64,000 bases of DNA from Faeciplasma sp048393055 (GCA_048393055.1 DBFJJS010000010.1:310001-374000), one strand, 5' to 3'. Counted from the first letter of the stretch, positions 42,266 to 51,915 are shown. Notes: generated by a model not told the origin, from the sequence alone. Program-made: numbers and translations.

Positions 42266-42341
42266 TGGTGGAAACAATAGGGCTCGAACCTATGACCCTC
42301 TGCTTGTAAGGCAGATGCTCTCCCAGCTGAGCTATGCTTCC
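42266..42341 (-). tRNA. tRNA-Val (TAC)
   Basis: Minus-strand cloverleaf: acceptor GGAAGCA/TGTTTCC, anticodon stem TCTGC/GCAGA around CTTACAA (anticodon TAC), encoded CCA. First gene of the tRNA cluster. Confidence 0.93.
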
Positions 42342-42512
42342 GTCTGAGCCATTTTTTAATGCGCTGAACCATTTCCACGCGCTATGAGCTAATGCAATGC
42401 GTTACGCTCTGAGCTAATATGTTCAGCATTATGCTTTGCCCATTAATTACCGTGCGACTTGATTATTATACACAAACTTTCATCAGTTGTCAAGAGCCTT
42501 TTTATCGCTTTC

Positions 42513-43382
42513 TCATTTTTCAATGAGCTTTAAAATTTCCTCTCTGCTGAATTTATAAGACGCGCCGCAAAAATGACATTTTACCTCCGTTATTTCATCG
42601 TGAGACAGCTCCTCGAGCTCTTTTTTACCAAGACTTTTCAGTATCCTTTCCGTCCTTTCGCGAGAGCAATCGCACTTATAGCTCACTTCAAAATCATCGA
42701 GCGGATTCGGGTTAAGACCGTCAAGCGCAAGCATAGCTATGCTCTTAGCGTCGTGTCCAAGCTCAAGAAGGTTTGTCACGCTTGCCATTGAAGAAATGTT
42801 CTTCTCAATGACGCTTATACATTCATCCGAAGCAAACGGCAAAAGCTGTATAATAAACCCGCCGGCTCTCTTTACTGTCAAATCGGGATTTACAAGCACC
42901 CCAAGCGCACATACCGTCGGAGTCTGCTCGCTTACGGCAAAGTAGTTTGTTATATCCTCCGCTATCTCCCCGCTTACAAGCTTCGTCTGACCGATATACG
43001 GCTCTTTCAGACCGAGGTCCTTTACAACGCTTATTGTTCCTGAACAGCCTACCGCCGCGCCAACGTCGAGCTTGCCGTTCGGCTTGAGCGGAATCTCAAC
43101 TATCGTTTCATCGCAGCAGCACTTCACATTTCCCATTGAGTCGGAAACCGCCGTCATCGTTCCTATAGGTCCGCCGCCGTTTATTCTGACGGTAACGCTG
43201 TCATCTCTGTCCTTAAGCCCAAAGCCTATAAGCGACGTACCCATAGCCAATCGTCCCAGCGCGGCAGTAACCACAGCCGAGGTCTTATGGATTTTTTCAA
43301 TCTCGGAAACTATGTCCGTACCCTCTATCGCGCTGCATACAACAGACGCATCCTCTGAAATTGTCCTGACTATTCTGCCCAT
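42513..43382 (-). CDS. hslO: Redox-regulated chaperone Hsp33
   Basis: 289 aa cytoplasmic holdase switched on by oxidation. The N-terminal substrate domain (MGRIVRTISEDASVVCSAIE; GRLAMGTSLIGFGLKDRDDS; GPIGTMTAVSDSMGNVK) and middle linker lead to the C-terminal zinc centre, C-x-C (CDC) and C-x2-C (CHFC) about 27 residues apart, exactly the Hsp33 redox switch. GAGGGTATAGGT precedes ATG 43382. Last gene of the yerC-methyltransferase-hslO run, with a 24-nt gap to the methyltransferase. Confidence 0.95.
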   Translation of the reverse strand: MGRIVRTISEDASVVCSAIEGTDIVSEIEKIHKTSAVVTAALGRLAMGTSLIGFGLKDRDDSVTVRINGGGPIGTMTAVSDSMGNVKCCCDETIVEIPLKPNGKLDVGAAVGCSGTISVVKDLGLKEPYIGQTKLVSGEIAEDITNYFAVSEQTPTVCALGVLVNPDLTVKRAGGFIIQLLPFASDECISVIEKNISSMASVTNLLELGHDAKSIAMLALDGLNPNPLDDFEVSYKCDCSRERTERILKSLGKKELEELSHDEITEVKCHFCGASYKFSREEILKLIEK

Positions 43383-43406
43383 ACCTATACCCTCTGCAAA
43401 GCTGTT

Positions 43407-44147
43407 TTATTTCTTTTTTGCAACGAAAAGCACCCTTTGTGTGCTGTCCGATATCTGCTCACGGCTCAACCCGTCATATATCCCGACGGTCTCGAGCCCG
43501 CATTCCGCAAGCGCCGACAGCACATCCTCCACAGGATACGCCCTCTCTGTAAACTGCTCGGTCGCGCGGATATATCCGTCTCCCTCCGGAATGAAAAAGT
43601 CAAGCGTTATAATAACGCTGCTTCCGTCGCCGCACAAATCGTTCTGCCAGCCAAGATATGCCTCGTCGCTGTCAAAAATGAAGGCGTTGTCGGCAAGAAC
43701 ATTTTTGTGCTTATACACGGTATTCATATCAAAGATAAATGCTCCGCTGCCCACAAGATACTTTTTCACGCGGGCAAAGGTTTTTTTGATCTCCTCCATA
43801 CTGTCAAGATGGTTAAGCCCGTCGAGCGACGACAGTATCACGTCCGCCTTCCCCGGAAGGCTAAAACGGGTCATATCCTGATTTACAAGCCTTACCGCCG
43901 CCCCAGACGCACATACCTTTGAATACGCCGCCGTCAGCATATCGCAGGAAATATCTATTCCCGTTACGTCGTAGCCTAATTTTGCAAGCTCTATATCAAG
44001 GCTCGCCGTCCCGCAGCCCAAATCAACCAAAGAGCCTCGCTTTAACCCGAGGCTCGTGACAATATCGTCAACTCTTCCGGCATAAGCCGCATAATCGACG
44101 TTTTTTGTAAAAAGGTCATAAAACTGAGCGAACACGCCGTAGCTCAT
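43407..44147 (-). CDS. Class I SAM-dependent methyltransferase
   Basis: 246 aa. Motif I is SLVDLGCGTASLDIELAKLG, followed by GIDISCDMLTAA (motif II) and DVILSSLDGLNHLDSMEEIK (motif IV region). The start MSYGVFAQFYDLFTKNVDYA and AYAGRVDDI are typical of a Firmicutes small-molecule methyltransferase family. The substrate is unknown. The start codon overlaps the yerC stop by 4 nt (ATGA), so they are coupled. Confidence 0.88.
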   Translation of the reverse strand: MSYGVFAQFYDLFTKNVDYAAYAGRVDDIVTSLGLKRGSLVDLGCGTASLDIELAKLGYDVTGIDISCDMLTAAYSKVCASGAAVRLVNQDMTRFSLPGKADVILSSLDGLNHLDSMEEIKKTFARVKKYLVGSGAFIFDMNTVYKHKNVLADNAFIFDSDEAYLGWQNDLCGDGSSVIITLDFFIPEGDGYIRATEQFTERAYPVEDVLSALAECGLETVGIYDGLSREQISDSTQRVLFVAKKK

Positions 44148-44449
44148 TCATTTTCGCCTTTCTTTTTCTTCAGCCTTTCAAACGCTATCGCATAACCGTC
44201 GTTGCCGTAATTAATCGAACGATTTACTCGGCTGATAGTAGCGGTAGATGCGCCGGTCTCGTTTACGATATCGGAATATACATGGTGCTCGAAAAGCATT
44301 TTAGCTACCTGATACCTCTGCGACAATGATTTAAGCTCAAGCACCGTGCACAGGTCTCCAAAGAAATCATAGCACTCCTCAGGCGTCTTTAAAGTAAGTA
44401 TCGCTTCAAATAAATTGTCAATGTACTTGTCCTTCATTTTAGAATTCAT
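44144..44449 (-). CDS. yerC: YerC/YecD-type TrpR-like DNA-binding protein
   Basis: 101 aa. The sequence (KYIDNLFEAILTLKTPEECY, DLCTVLELKSLSQRYQVAKM, YSDIVNETGASTATISRVNR, SINYGNDGY) matches the TrpR-like YerC family, with a helix-turn-helix near residues 60-80. Probably a transcriptional regulator; the effector is unknown. The frame extends 21 nt upstream, but GGAGG at 44460-44464 serves ATG 44449 at a 10-nt spacing. First gene of the operon with the methyltransferase and hslO. Confidence 0.9.
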   Translation of the reverse strand: MNSKMKDKYIDNLFEAILTLKTPEECYDFFGDLCTVLELKSLSQRYQVAKMLFEHHVYSDIVNETGASTATISRVNRSINYGNDGYAIAFERLKKKKGENE

Positions 44450-44587
44450 TAATTTGCGGCCTCCATTCACTCATTTATTTCTACATAAATATATTTTAAC
44501 ACGGCGGCTCACAAATGTAAAGCACTAAAGTGTAAAACTATTCGGATTTAAACCCGTTATAAATCGATTTTTCTCGTTTTTTATTGC

Positions 44588-45178
44588 TTAATCGCAGCAA
44601 GAAACTTCCAAAATAATCTCCCTTATCCTGTCTAAGCCCTCGTCTGTCACCGCCGAAAACGGTATGACGGTGAGCTGCTCGTACAACGGAAGCTCGCTTT
44701 TAAGCTCCTCGAGCCTGCGCTGCCTCTCCGTTTTCTTAAGCTTGTCAGCCTTTGTCAAAACCACGCAAAACGGTATTTCGCTGTCTATCAGGAAATTTAT
44801 CATTTTGATATCGTCGGCGGTGGGCGGGTGGCGCATATCCACAAGTGAAAAAACCAGCCCGAGCTCCCTGCGGTCGTCGGCAAAATAGCCGCCTATAAGC
44901 TCACGCCATCTCGCCTTTTCGTTCTTCGCGACCCTGGCATAACCGTATCCGGGCAAATCTACGACAAAAATATTTTCAAGGCTGTAAAAATTTATCGTCT
45001 GCGTCTTCCCTGGGACAGAACTCACCCTTGCAAGCGAGCGTCTGCCGAAAACCCTGTTTATAAGCGAGGATTTCCCGACGTTCGACCGCCCCGCAAAGGC
45101 TATTTCCAGCCGCTGCGGCAGCGGAAGCTGCTCAAACGTACCGTACGATGCGTAAAATTCAGCGTTTCGAAACTCCAT
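44588..45178 (-). CDS. ysxC: Ribosome biogenesis GTPase YsxC/EngB
   Basis: 196 aa TRAFAC GTPase needed for 50S assembly. G1 is AGRSNVGKSSLIN, the G2 Thr lies in PGKTQTINFY, G3 is VDLPGYGYA, G4 is TKADK and G5 is FSAVTDEG, all in family order. The open frame reaches TTG 45193, but GGAGC is spaced for ATG 45178 (MEFRNAEFYAS). It overlaps the lon stop by 20 nt, the usual lon-engB coupling. Confidence 0.95.
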   Translation of the reverse strand: MEFRNAEFYASYGTFEQLPLPQRLEIAFAGRSNVGKSSLINRVFGRRSLARVSSVPGKTQTINFYSLENIFVVDLPGYGYARVAKNEKARWRELIGGYFADDRRELGLVFSLVDMRHPPTADDIKMINFLIDSEIPFCVVLTKADKLKKTERQRRLEELKSELPLYEQLTVIPFSAVTDEGLDRIREIILEVSCCD

Positions 45179-47573
45179 CAAGTCTTGCTCCAATCACAGC
45201 CTCAGGCCTTTTAAAGGCGGCGGGGCTTACGCTCAGCTTCTGCTCGTTCGGAAATACCAGAGCAGCATTTAAAACGTCCTCAATAGTATTTGCAAACACA
45301 AAATCAAGGGAAGCCCGCACCTTTTCATCTATTTCCTCAAGATCCGGCTTATTCGCAGCAGGAATTATAACGGTCTTTATCCCCGCCTTATAGGCAGCCA
45401 TGGTCTTTTCCCTGAGACCGCCGATGGCAAGCACCTTTCCCCTGAGAGTGATCTCTCCGGTCATGGCGACGTCGGACCTCACCTTTATTCCAGACAGCTC
45501 TGAAATGATTCCCGTCGCAAGCGTAACTCCAGCCGACGGACCGTCCTTAGGCACAGCGCCCTCCGGAGCGTGGATATGTATATCCTTTTTAGAGTAAAAG
45601 TCCTTGTCTATTCCGTACTTTTTAGCGACGCTCCTTGCGTATGTGACCGCAATCCTTGCGCTTTCCTTCATTACGTCTCCCAAAGAGCCGGTGAGCTCAA
45701 GGCTGCCTTTGCCGTCCACCGACAGCACCTCGAGCGGCATTAAAGTTCCTCCGACGGCTGTCCACGCCATTCCGTTCACTTCTCCAACCTGCGGTGACTC
45801 AGACCTTAAATCCTCGGTAAACTTTCTCACGCCCAGATACTTCTCAACTATTTCAGGCGTAACAGTTACCCTTGCCGCGGTCTTTTCGACAATTTCCTTC
45901 GCAGCCTTGCGGCATATTGACGCGATTTCGCGCTCAAGAGTTCTTACCCCCGCTTCGCGGGTGTAGTAATCTATAAGCTCGTATATTCCCTTGTCGGTAA
46001 ACCTGATATTGTTTCCGTTTAAACCGTTCAGCTTTACCTGCTTTTTAACAAGATGCCTCTTGGCTATTTCAAACTTTTCCTCGCGGGTATAGCTTGAAAG
46101 CTCTATTATCTCCATCCTGTCCAGAAGCGGCGCGGCGACGGTGTCAAGGCTGTTCGCGGTAGTTACAAAAAGCACGTCCGACAAATCAAAAGGAAGCTCT
46201 ATGTAGTGATCCCTGAATTCCCTGTTCTGTTCGCTGTCCAAAACCTCGAGCATTGCGCTCGACGGGTCTCCCCTGAAGTCGTTTGCCATTTTATCTATCT
46301 CGTCAAGCAGAATAAGCGGGTTTTTGCTCTTGGCCTGCCTTAAAGCGTTGATTATCCTGCCGGGCATAGATCCTATATAAGTCTTTCTGTGACCGCGTAT
46401 ATCCGATTCGTCCCTTATTCCGCCGAGCGACACTCTGACGTACTTTCTTCCGAGAGCCGCCGCAATGGATTTGCCTATCGACGTCTTTCCGACGCCGGGA
46501 GGTCCTACAAGGCAGATTATCTGACCTTTAACGTCAGGAGTAAGGGCACGGACAGCCAAAAGCTCAAGAATTCTCTCCTTGACCTTTTTCATACCGTAGT
46601 GGTCCTTGTCGAGCTGCGCCTTGACCTTTGCAATATCAAGGCAGTCCCTGGTATAGCTGTTCCACGGCAGCTCCAGAACAGTGTCGAGATACCCCCTGAT
46701 AACAGCCGCCTCCTGAGACGCATAGCTCATTTTTGTGAGCTTATTTACCTCCGAAACGAGCTTTTCTACGCATTCCTCGCTCAAATTCAGCTTAGATATT
46801 TTCTCAAGGTAGTCGTATCCCTCTTCCTCGACGGATTCATCCTCGCCGAGCTCATTCTTTATAACCCGCAGCTCCTCGCGCAGATAATATTCTCTCTGAC
46901 CCTTTTCAATTGCCGCTCCTACCTTGGTCTGTATATCGTTTTCGATTGAAAGAATGTGGGTCTCCTTTGTCAAAATAGCGGCAAGCGCTATAAGCTTTTC
47001 GCTGAGGCTCGACGCTTCGAGCACCTGCTGCCTGTCGGCTGTGCTCATTATTACATTGAACGCCACGCTTTCGTACAGCTTTTCAGGCGTGCTTGCGCGC
47101 AGGACCGCGGTTCTGAATTCCTCCGGCATCCGCGGCACGGCCTTGGAGTACTCCTCAAACACGTCCTTTACTACCCTTGAAACGGCGTCCAGCTCTTCGT
47201 CGGAGGCATTGTCTGGCGCATAATTTTTTAGCGGCTTTACAACAGCCTTTATGTAATCGCCCGTAGAATCAAACTGAACAAGCTTCGCTTTATAAAGCCC
47301 CTCCACCATGACCCTCGATGTTCCGTCGCTTCCGTTTACCACCTGCCTTATTTCACAGACGGTTCCGATGTCGTAAACATCGTCCCTGCCTGGGTCTGAT
47401 ACTCCCGAATCCTTCTGAGCGGTCAAAAAAACGTGCCTGTCAATTTCCAGCGCCTCTTTTAAGGCGGCAAGCGACTTCTGACGTTTTACGTCAAACTTTA
47501 CCACCATATGAGGATGGACTATGATATCGCGCGTTGCAACGCAGGGAAGGCTTTTGTTTATTTTAGAAGGCAT
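45159..47573 (-). CDS. lon: ATP-dependent protease Lon
   Basis: 804 aa. The N-terminal LON domain (~8-200) is followed by a coiled coil, then the AAA+ module with Walker A GPPGVGKTS at ~355 and Walker B ILLDEIDK. The protease domain contains the catalytic Ser in PKDGPSAGVTLATG and the Lys about 43 residues later in KVLAIGGLREKTMAAYKAGI. Degrades damaged and regulatory proteins. GGAGATCAGT precedes ATG 47573. No CtsR or HrcA operator could be identified in the 280-nt upstream region. The gene is intact and of normal size. Confidence 0.96.
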   Translation of the reverse strand: MPSKINKSLPCVATRDIIVHPHMVVKFDVKRQKSLAALKEALEIDRHVFLTAQKDSGVSDPGRDDVYDIGTVCEIRQVVNGSDGTSRVMVEGLYKAKLVQFDSTGDYIKAVVKPLKNYAPDNASDEELDAVSRVVKDVFEEYSKAVPRMPEEFRTAVLRASTPEKLYESVAFNVIMSTADRQQVLEASSLSEKLIALAAILTKETHILSIENDIQTKVGAAIEKGQREYYLREELRVIKNELGEDESVEEEGYDYLEKISKLNLSEECVEKLVSEVNKLTKMSYASQEAAVIRGYLDTVLELPWNSYTRDCLDIAKVKAQLDKDHYGMKKVKERILELLAVRALTPDVKGQIICLVGPPGVGKTSIGKSIAAALGRKYVRVSLGGIRDESDIRGHRKTYIGSMPGRIINALRQAKSKNPLILLDEIDKMANDFRGDPSSAMLEVLDSEQNREFRDHYIELPFDLSDVLFVTTANSLDTVAAPLLDRMEIIELSSYTREEKFEIAKRHLVKKQVKLNGLNGNNIRFTDKGIYELIDYYTREAGVRTLEREIASICRKAAKEIVEKTAARVTVTPEIVEKYLGVRKFTEDLRSESPQVGEVNGMAWTAVGGTLMPLEVLSVDGKGSLELTGSLGDVMKESARIAVTYARSVAKKYGIDKDFYSKKDIHIHAPEGAVPKDGPSAGVTLATGIISELSGIKVRSDVAMTGEITLRGKVLAIGGLREKTMAAYKAGIKTVIIPAANKPDLEEIDEKVRASLDFVFANTIEDVLNAALVFPNEQKLSVSPAAFKRPEAVIGARLDGVSKR

Positions 47574-47743
47574 ACTGATCTCCTTTTTTACTTTGTCTTG
47601 CTTTCATGGCGGTTAGTCCCATGAGTTATTTATGAGGATATTATATCAAACCGGTCTGTGTTTTGCAATAGCTATTCTTCTGGTAATTAAACCGCCCTTT
47701 TTGTAATCTCGACGGAAGCATTAAAAAGACCGGCGCGGCAATG

Positions 47744-47772
47744 TTTACATCTTATAAAAACTGTGCTATAAT
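47744..47772 (+). promoter_or_regulatory. Promoter of lepA
   Basis: TTTACA (47744-47749), a 17-nt spacer and TATAAT (47767-47772) preceded by TGC. It leaves a leader of about 80 nt. In the leader AAAGGAG (47819-47825) lies too far (33 nt) from the lepA start to serve it. Confidence 0.75.
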
Positions 47773-47858
47773 ACTTTAATATATGGCATGTTTATGCTGC
47801 GCATAAGGCAAAACTCTCGAAAGGAGCCTTATATTAAGTAAGGCACGGATAATTAAGA

Positions 47859-49658
47859 ATGGATCAATCCAACATAAGAAACTTCTGCATAATTGCACAT
47901 ATAGACCACGGAAAATCCACCCTGGCGGACAGGATACTCGAGCTCACCGAAACTGTGGCTAAAAGGGATATGTCCGACCAGCTCCTTGACAACATGGATA
48001 TCGAGCGGGAACGCGGAATAACCATCAAGGCAAGAGCTGTCAGGCTGAATTATAAATCAAAAAGCGGCGAAACCTATGTTTTCAACCTTATAGACACACC
48101 GGGGCATGTTGACTTTAACTATGAGGTGTCTAGGTCTTTAGCTGCATGTGAAGGCGCTATACTTGTTGTAGACGCGTCGCAGGGCATAGAGGCGCAGACG
48201 CTTGCGAACACCTATCTTGCCATAGAGCACGACCTCGAGGTGCTTCCCGTAATAAACAAAATAGACCTGCCGAGCGCAGACCCAGACGCCGCAATAGAAG
48301 AAATTGAAAACGTCATAGGGCTTCCCGCCAAGGACGCTCCGAGGATATCTGCAAAAATGGGTATAAACATTGAAGAGGTATTGGAACGTGTCGTAACGGA
48401 TATCCCCGCCCCCTCGGGAGACCCCGGCAAGCCGCTCAAATGCCTTGTGTTCGACAGCTACTACGACTCATATAAAGGCGTAATCATATATGTAAGAGTG
48501 ATGGACGGGACGCTTAATGTCGGAGACGTTATAAGGCTGATGGCAACAGGCGCGGAGTTCCAGACAGTAGAGGTAGGCTACATGGGCGCTACCGAGCTGA
48601 TACCGTCCGGCGTACTAAGGGCAGGAGAGGTTGGATACATCACGGCGTCCATAAAAAATATAAAGGACACAAAAGTGGGAGATACCGTTACCAACGCCGC
48701 AAGGCCGTGCGATGAGGCGCTGCCAGGATACAGGAACGTAAACCCGATGGTTTACTCAGGCATATACCCCGCTGACGGCGCAAAGTACGGCGACCTCCGC
48801 GATGCGCTTGAAAAGCTTCAGCTCAACGACGCGTCGCTCAGCTTTGAGCCTGAAACCTCCGTCGCTCTCGGCTTCGGGTTCAGATGCGGCTTCCTGGGAC
48901 TTTTGCACATGGAAATAATACAGGAACGCCTGGAGCGCGAATATAACCTCGACCTGATAACTACAGCGCCGTCCGTTATATACAGAGTAACGCTCAACAG
49001 CGGCGAGGTAAAATATATTGACAATCCTACAAATTATCCCGACCCGTCGCTTATAAAGCTTGCGGAAGAGCCCATAATCAACGCTCATATATTCTCTCCG
49101 AGCGAGTTTGTCGGAAACATCATGGAGCTGTGCCAGGAGCGCAGGGGTACGTTTAAGGACATGAAATACATCGACAGCACAAGGGTTGACATACACTATG
49201 AGCTGCCGCTGAATGAAGTAATATACGACTTTTTCGACACTCTCAAGTCAAGAACGCGCGGATACGCTTCATACGACTATGAAATGGCAGGATACGCTCC
49301 TAGCAAGCTTGTAAAGCTTGATCTTCTTCTGAACGGCGAGATAGTAGACGCTCTGTCGTTTATCGTACATGCCGACAGGGCGTACGCAAGGGGAAGAAAG
49401 CTGTGCGAAAACCTGAAGGAAAATATCCCACGCCAGATGTTCGAAGTGCCGATACAGGCTGCCATAGGCGGAAAAATAATCGCACGCGAAACCGTAAAGG
49501 CGTACCGCAAGGACGTTTTGGCAAAATGCTACGGTGGAGACATAACAAGAAAGAAAAAGCTTCTTGAAAAACAAAAGGAGGGCAAAAAGCGCATGAGAAA
49601 GCTTGGCACTGTCGAAGTCCCGCCGGAAGCGTTTATGAGCGTTCTCAAGCTCGACTGA
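47859..49658 (+). CDS. lepA: Elongation factor 4 (LepA)
   Basis: 599 aa ribosomal back-translocase GTPase, normal length. G1 AHIDHGKSTL lies near residue 14, the switch segment RERGITIKA at ~50, G3 DTPGHVDF at ~80 and G4 NKIDLP at ~135. The C-terminal half carries the family-specific RAYARGRKLCENLKENIPRQ region and the ending KRMRKLGTVEVPPEAFMSVL. The ribosome site directly before ATG 47859 is weak (AATTAAGA), and an in-frame TAA just upstream rules out an earlier start. Confidence 0.96.
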   Translation: MDQSNIRNFCIIAHIDHGKSTLADRILELTETVAKRDMSDQLLDNMDIERERGITIKARAVRLNYKSKSGETYVFNLIDTPGHVDFNYEVSRSLAACEGAILVVDASQGIEAQTLANTYLAIEHDLEVLPVINKIDLPSADPDAAIEEIENVIGLPAKDAPRISAKMGINIEEVLERVVTDIPAPSGDPGKPLKCLVFDSYYDSYKGVIIYVRVMDGTLNVGDVIRLMATGAEFQTVEVGYMGATELIPSGVLRAGEVGYITASIKNIKDTKVGDTVTNAARPCDEALPGYRNVNPMVYSGIYPADGAKYGDLRDALEKLQLNDASLSFEPETSVALGFGFRCGFLGLLHMEIIQERLEREYNLDLITTAPSVIYRVTLNSGEVKYIDNPTNYPDPSLIKLAEEPIINAHIFSPSEFVGNIMELCQERRGTFKDMKYIDSTRVDIHYELPLNEVIYDFFDTLKSRTRGYASYDYEMAGYAPSKLVKLDLLLNGEIVDALSFIVHADRAYARGRKLCENLKENIPRQMFEVPIQAAIGGKIIARETVKAYRKDVLAKCYGGDITRKKKLLEKQKEGKKRMRKLGTVEVPPEAFMSVLKLD

Positions 49659-49693
49659 TAAATATTAAGTTTTTTATAAGACCCATTATTTTG

Positions 49694-49722
49694 TTGCTTT
49701 TTGAAGCGGGAGAATATATAAT
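49694..49722 (+). promoter_or_regulatory. Promoter of the membrane protein gene at 49748
   Basis: TTGCTT (49694-49699), a 17-nt spacer and TATAAT (49717-49722). Transcription would start near 49729, leaving a leader of about 20 nt that contains AAAGGAG. Confidence 0.75.
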
Positions 49723-49747
49723 CTATCTTTGTTGAAAGGAGTCTGAT

Positions 49748-50590
49748 ATGATGGACAAAACGCCGATATCTAATAAGTACATCCGTTTCGGTATATCATG
49801 CTTCAATGTTCTCTATCTGATATTGATAGCTGCCCTGACAGTATGGAGCTTCCTATATGAAATCGTATTCACCAGCCCAACCGGCTTTTATGTGTTCTAT
49901 ATTATCCTGAGCATTATTTTCGGCGCACTGATGCTGCTGACAAAAAACCAAGTGTTTACACGTATAATTTCAATGTCGATACTCTTTCCAACCTTCTTCC
50001 TGACGTTGTTTAACTTTGACAGCCCAATACTGTTTGTGCCGCCTCTGATCGTGGGAGTGATAATGTTCTTTGCCTGCGGCGCTTCGGACCTGTCAAAGGT
50101 AATATTGGGTTCGATATATGTTTTAATGTTCGTTGTTGGAATCGCGGGATACAATATTATAAGCACGCTGTTCGGCGGCTCTGCGATAGAAACCCGCCTC
50201 GACGCATCCGTTACCGATACGGAGATAACTTCTCTTTACGACATGGATAAAATAGCGGACTTAAACGCAAAAAGCGTCTCGCCTGACGGGAAGTACCGCT
50301 ATTACATTCTCGACGTACAGGACAATGACAGAGGAAAGGTCATAATAGTAGTAGAGCCGAACGACCTTGACATCCATTACATGTTCTTTGATCTCATAGA
50401 GGCAGGGTACACGTCCAGAATTGCAAAGTATCCTACAAGAGGCGTTACGCCAGATATAGAATGGGTGCTCGACGATGAATCTGACCGGTACATGCTTAGA
50501 TACCGATTCGGAGAAGGAACAGAGTGGAAGACCTCCACAATCAACATCCCAAGCAGCAAAAACTATCTTAGATTCTTAAACGTAGACTGA
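49748..50590 (+). CDS. Multi-pass membrane protein of unknown function
   Basis: 280 aa. Four to five hydrophobic helices occupy ~12-135 (NVLYLILIAALTVWSFLYEI; FYVFYIILSIIFGALMLLTK; IISMSILFPTFFLTLFNFDS; ILFVPPLIVGVIMFFACGAS; VILGSIYVLMFVVGIAGYNI). A soluble beta-rich domain of about 140 residues follows (SPDGKYRYYILDVQDNDRGK, VIIVVEPNDL). AAAGGAG suits ATG 49748 or 49751. It is followed by a strong terminator, so it is a single-gene unit. No family recognised. Confidence 0.8.
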   Translation: MMDKTPISNKYIRFGISCFNVLYLILIAALTVWSFLYEIVFTSPTGFYVFYIILSIIFGALMLLTKNQVFTRIISMSILFPTFFLTLFNFDSPILFVPPLIVGVIMFFACGASDLSKVILGSIYVLMFVVGIAGYNIISTLFGGSAIETRLDASVTDTEITSLYDMDKIADLNAKSVSPDGKYRYYILDVQDNDRGKVIIVVEPNDLDIHYMFFDLIEAGYTSRIAKYPTRGVTPDIEWVLDDESDRYMLRYRFGEGTEWKTSTINIPSSKNYLRFLNVD

Positions 50591-50594
50591 TGCC

Positions 50595-50632
50595 AAAACT
50601 GCCGTCCTTATATTTAGGACGGCAGTTTTTAC
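50595..50632 (+). terminator. Terminator after the membrane protein gene
   Basis: AAAACTGCCGTCCT (50595-50608) pairs perfectly with AGGACGGCAGTTTT (50616-50629), with a short loop and T run. Confidence 0.9.
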
Positions 50633-50701
50633 AGCACGTGAATACCAAACGAGCCTCATTATTATTTATTTGCGGCATTGCGAGCCGTAAAATATATGCG
50701 C

Positions 50702-50734
50702 ACAAAATCCCCGCAAATGCTCAGCACTGCGGGG
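50702..50734 (-). terminator. Terminator of the HlyD-like lipoprotein gene
   Basis: CCCCGCA (50709-50715) and TGCGGGG (50728-50734) form a 7-bp stem; on the minus strand ATTTTGT follows. Located just past the stop of the minus-strand gene at 50766. Confidence 0.65.
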
Positions 50735-50765
50735 AAACCACTTTTTATAAAACCTTAGGACCTCA

Positions 50766-51767
50766 TCAAAGAATCAGAGTTTCAGAGCCGTCAAGTCCGG
50801 AAAGTATTTCCGTCCTGCTTCCGGAAACTATGCCTATCTCAACAGGCGTTTGAATCTTAACGCCGTCTATAAGAACATTTACAGCATATCCGTCGCCAAA
50901 CTCAAATACCGCATCAGTAGGAGCTATGAGCGCATCGTCGCGGCGAAGAGTCGTAAATATAACGTCGATAGAGCCGAAGCTCTCAAAATGCACGCTTTCA
51001 TCGTCCGGCTTTATTATATACCTTGTAACGGTCCTGGACTGTCCGAAGAAGCCTCCGACCTTCTCCGTCACAACGTCTACAACCTTGCCTGTAGTGCTTG
51101 CGATAGCTCCCTGCCTGATATCAACCTTCGCGCCGAAGCCGATGTTGGAGAGCTGCCCGTTGTCCTCAGCGGAAAGGCACACCCTTGTAGTATCCTCTAT
51201 GGTGCATATAGTCGCATTCTTCTCAACATGAGCACCAGGCCAGTAATTGCTGACGCTGGTTATTCTTCCGTCATACGGAGCGGTAATTACAAGAAATTCT
51301 CTTCTTTGAACAAGATCGTCATACTTCGCCTGCTCGATATCCAGATCTATCTTTGCAAAGGCAATTTCGTTTTCGGTGCCGGTCTCCAAAAGTATCTCAT
51401 AAGTCGACTTTGCGGAGTTGAGCTTCAGTTCCTGAACGGTTATCTCCTCCTCCAACTCATCGGAATCAAGCCTTGCGATAACGTCTCCCGCTTTTACTTC
51501 CATGTCCTGATGGACGTTTATCTCGGCAAGCGTTCCGCCCATCATTGTAAACGCAAGATTGGTGTAATAAGGAGTGGCATACGAGGCCTCAAGCGTGACC
51601 TGCTCCATAATAGTGCCTCTATAAACTGTAGCGGTATCGTAATTTACCGAGTTACCCTGCCGGATAGGTATGTATATCTCGTCCTCCAGGTTGTCGTCGT
51701 TGCCACAGGCGGTAAACGCAGACAGACAGATGGACAGTGCCACAGCAATTGCAAAAAAGCGCTTCAT
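50766..51767 (-). CDS. HlyD/RND-type adaptor lipoprotein
   Basis: 333 aa. Signal peptide with lipobox FTAC (Cys 21). A barrel-sandwich/biotinyl-lipoyl-like part comes first (GGTLAEINVHQDMEVKAGDV), then a short helical hairpin (~105-150, ELEEEITVQELKLNSAKSTY), a return strand with ITAPYDGRITSVSNYWPGAH, and beta-barrel domains. This is the membrane-fusion/adaptor architecture that works with ABC or RND permeases such as MacB. The frame opens 51 nt upstream, but CGGAGGAAC sits before ATG 51767. No permease or ATPase gene is adjacent; both neighbours have other functions. Confidence 0.88.
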   Translation of the reverse strand: MKRFFAIAVALSICLSAFTACGNDDNLEDEIYIPIRQGNSVNYDTATVYRGTIMEQVTLEASYATPYYTNLAFTMMGGTLAEINVHQDMEVKAGDVIARLDSDELEEEITVQELKLNSAKSTYEILLETGTENEIAFAKIDLDIEQAKYDDLVQRREFLVITAPYDGRITSVSNYWPGAHVEKNATICTIEDTTRVCLSAEDNGQLSNIGFGAKVDIRQGAIASTTGKVVDVVTEKVGGFFGQSRTVTRYIIKPDDESVHFESFGSIDVIFTTLRRDDALIAPTDAVFEFGDGYAVNVLIDGVKIQTPVEIGIVSGSRTEILSGLDGSETLIL

Positions 51768-51915
51768 AATGTTCCTCCGAATAAATGTAAATAAACGTAA
51801 TGACATGAAACGGCTCATACCGCATCATATAAAAAGTATAGATTTAGATATAATAATAATACCATAAATCGCTTTCCATAACAATGGTTATTTGCATAAA
51901 AACCTGAGCGGATAT

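Noticed and set aside
47819..47858. Leader peptide before lepA using AAAGGAG at 47819
   Set aside because: No ATG, GTG or TTG at useful spacing; nearby frames stop within a few codons.
50850..51794. 314-aa open frame on the plus strand
   Set aside because: Opposite strand of the HlyD-like lipoprotein, which has a signal peptide, lipobox and ribosome site.
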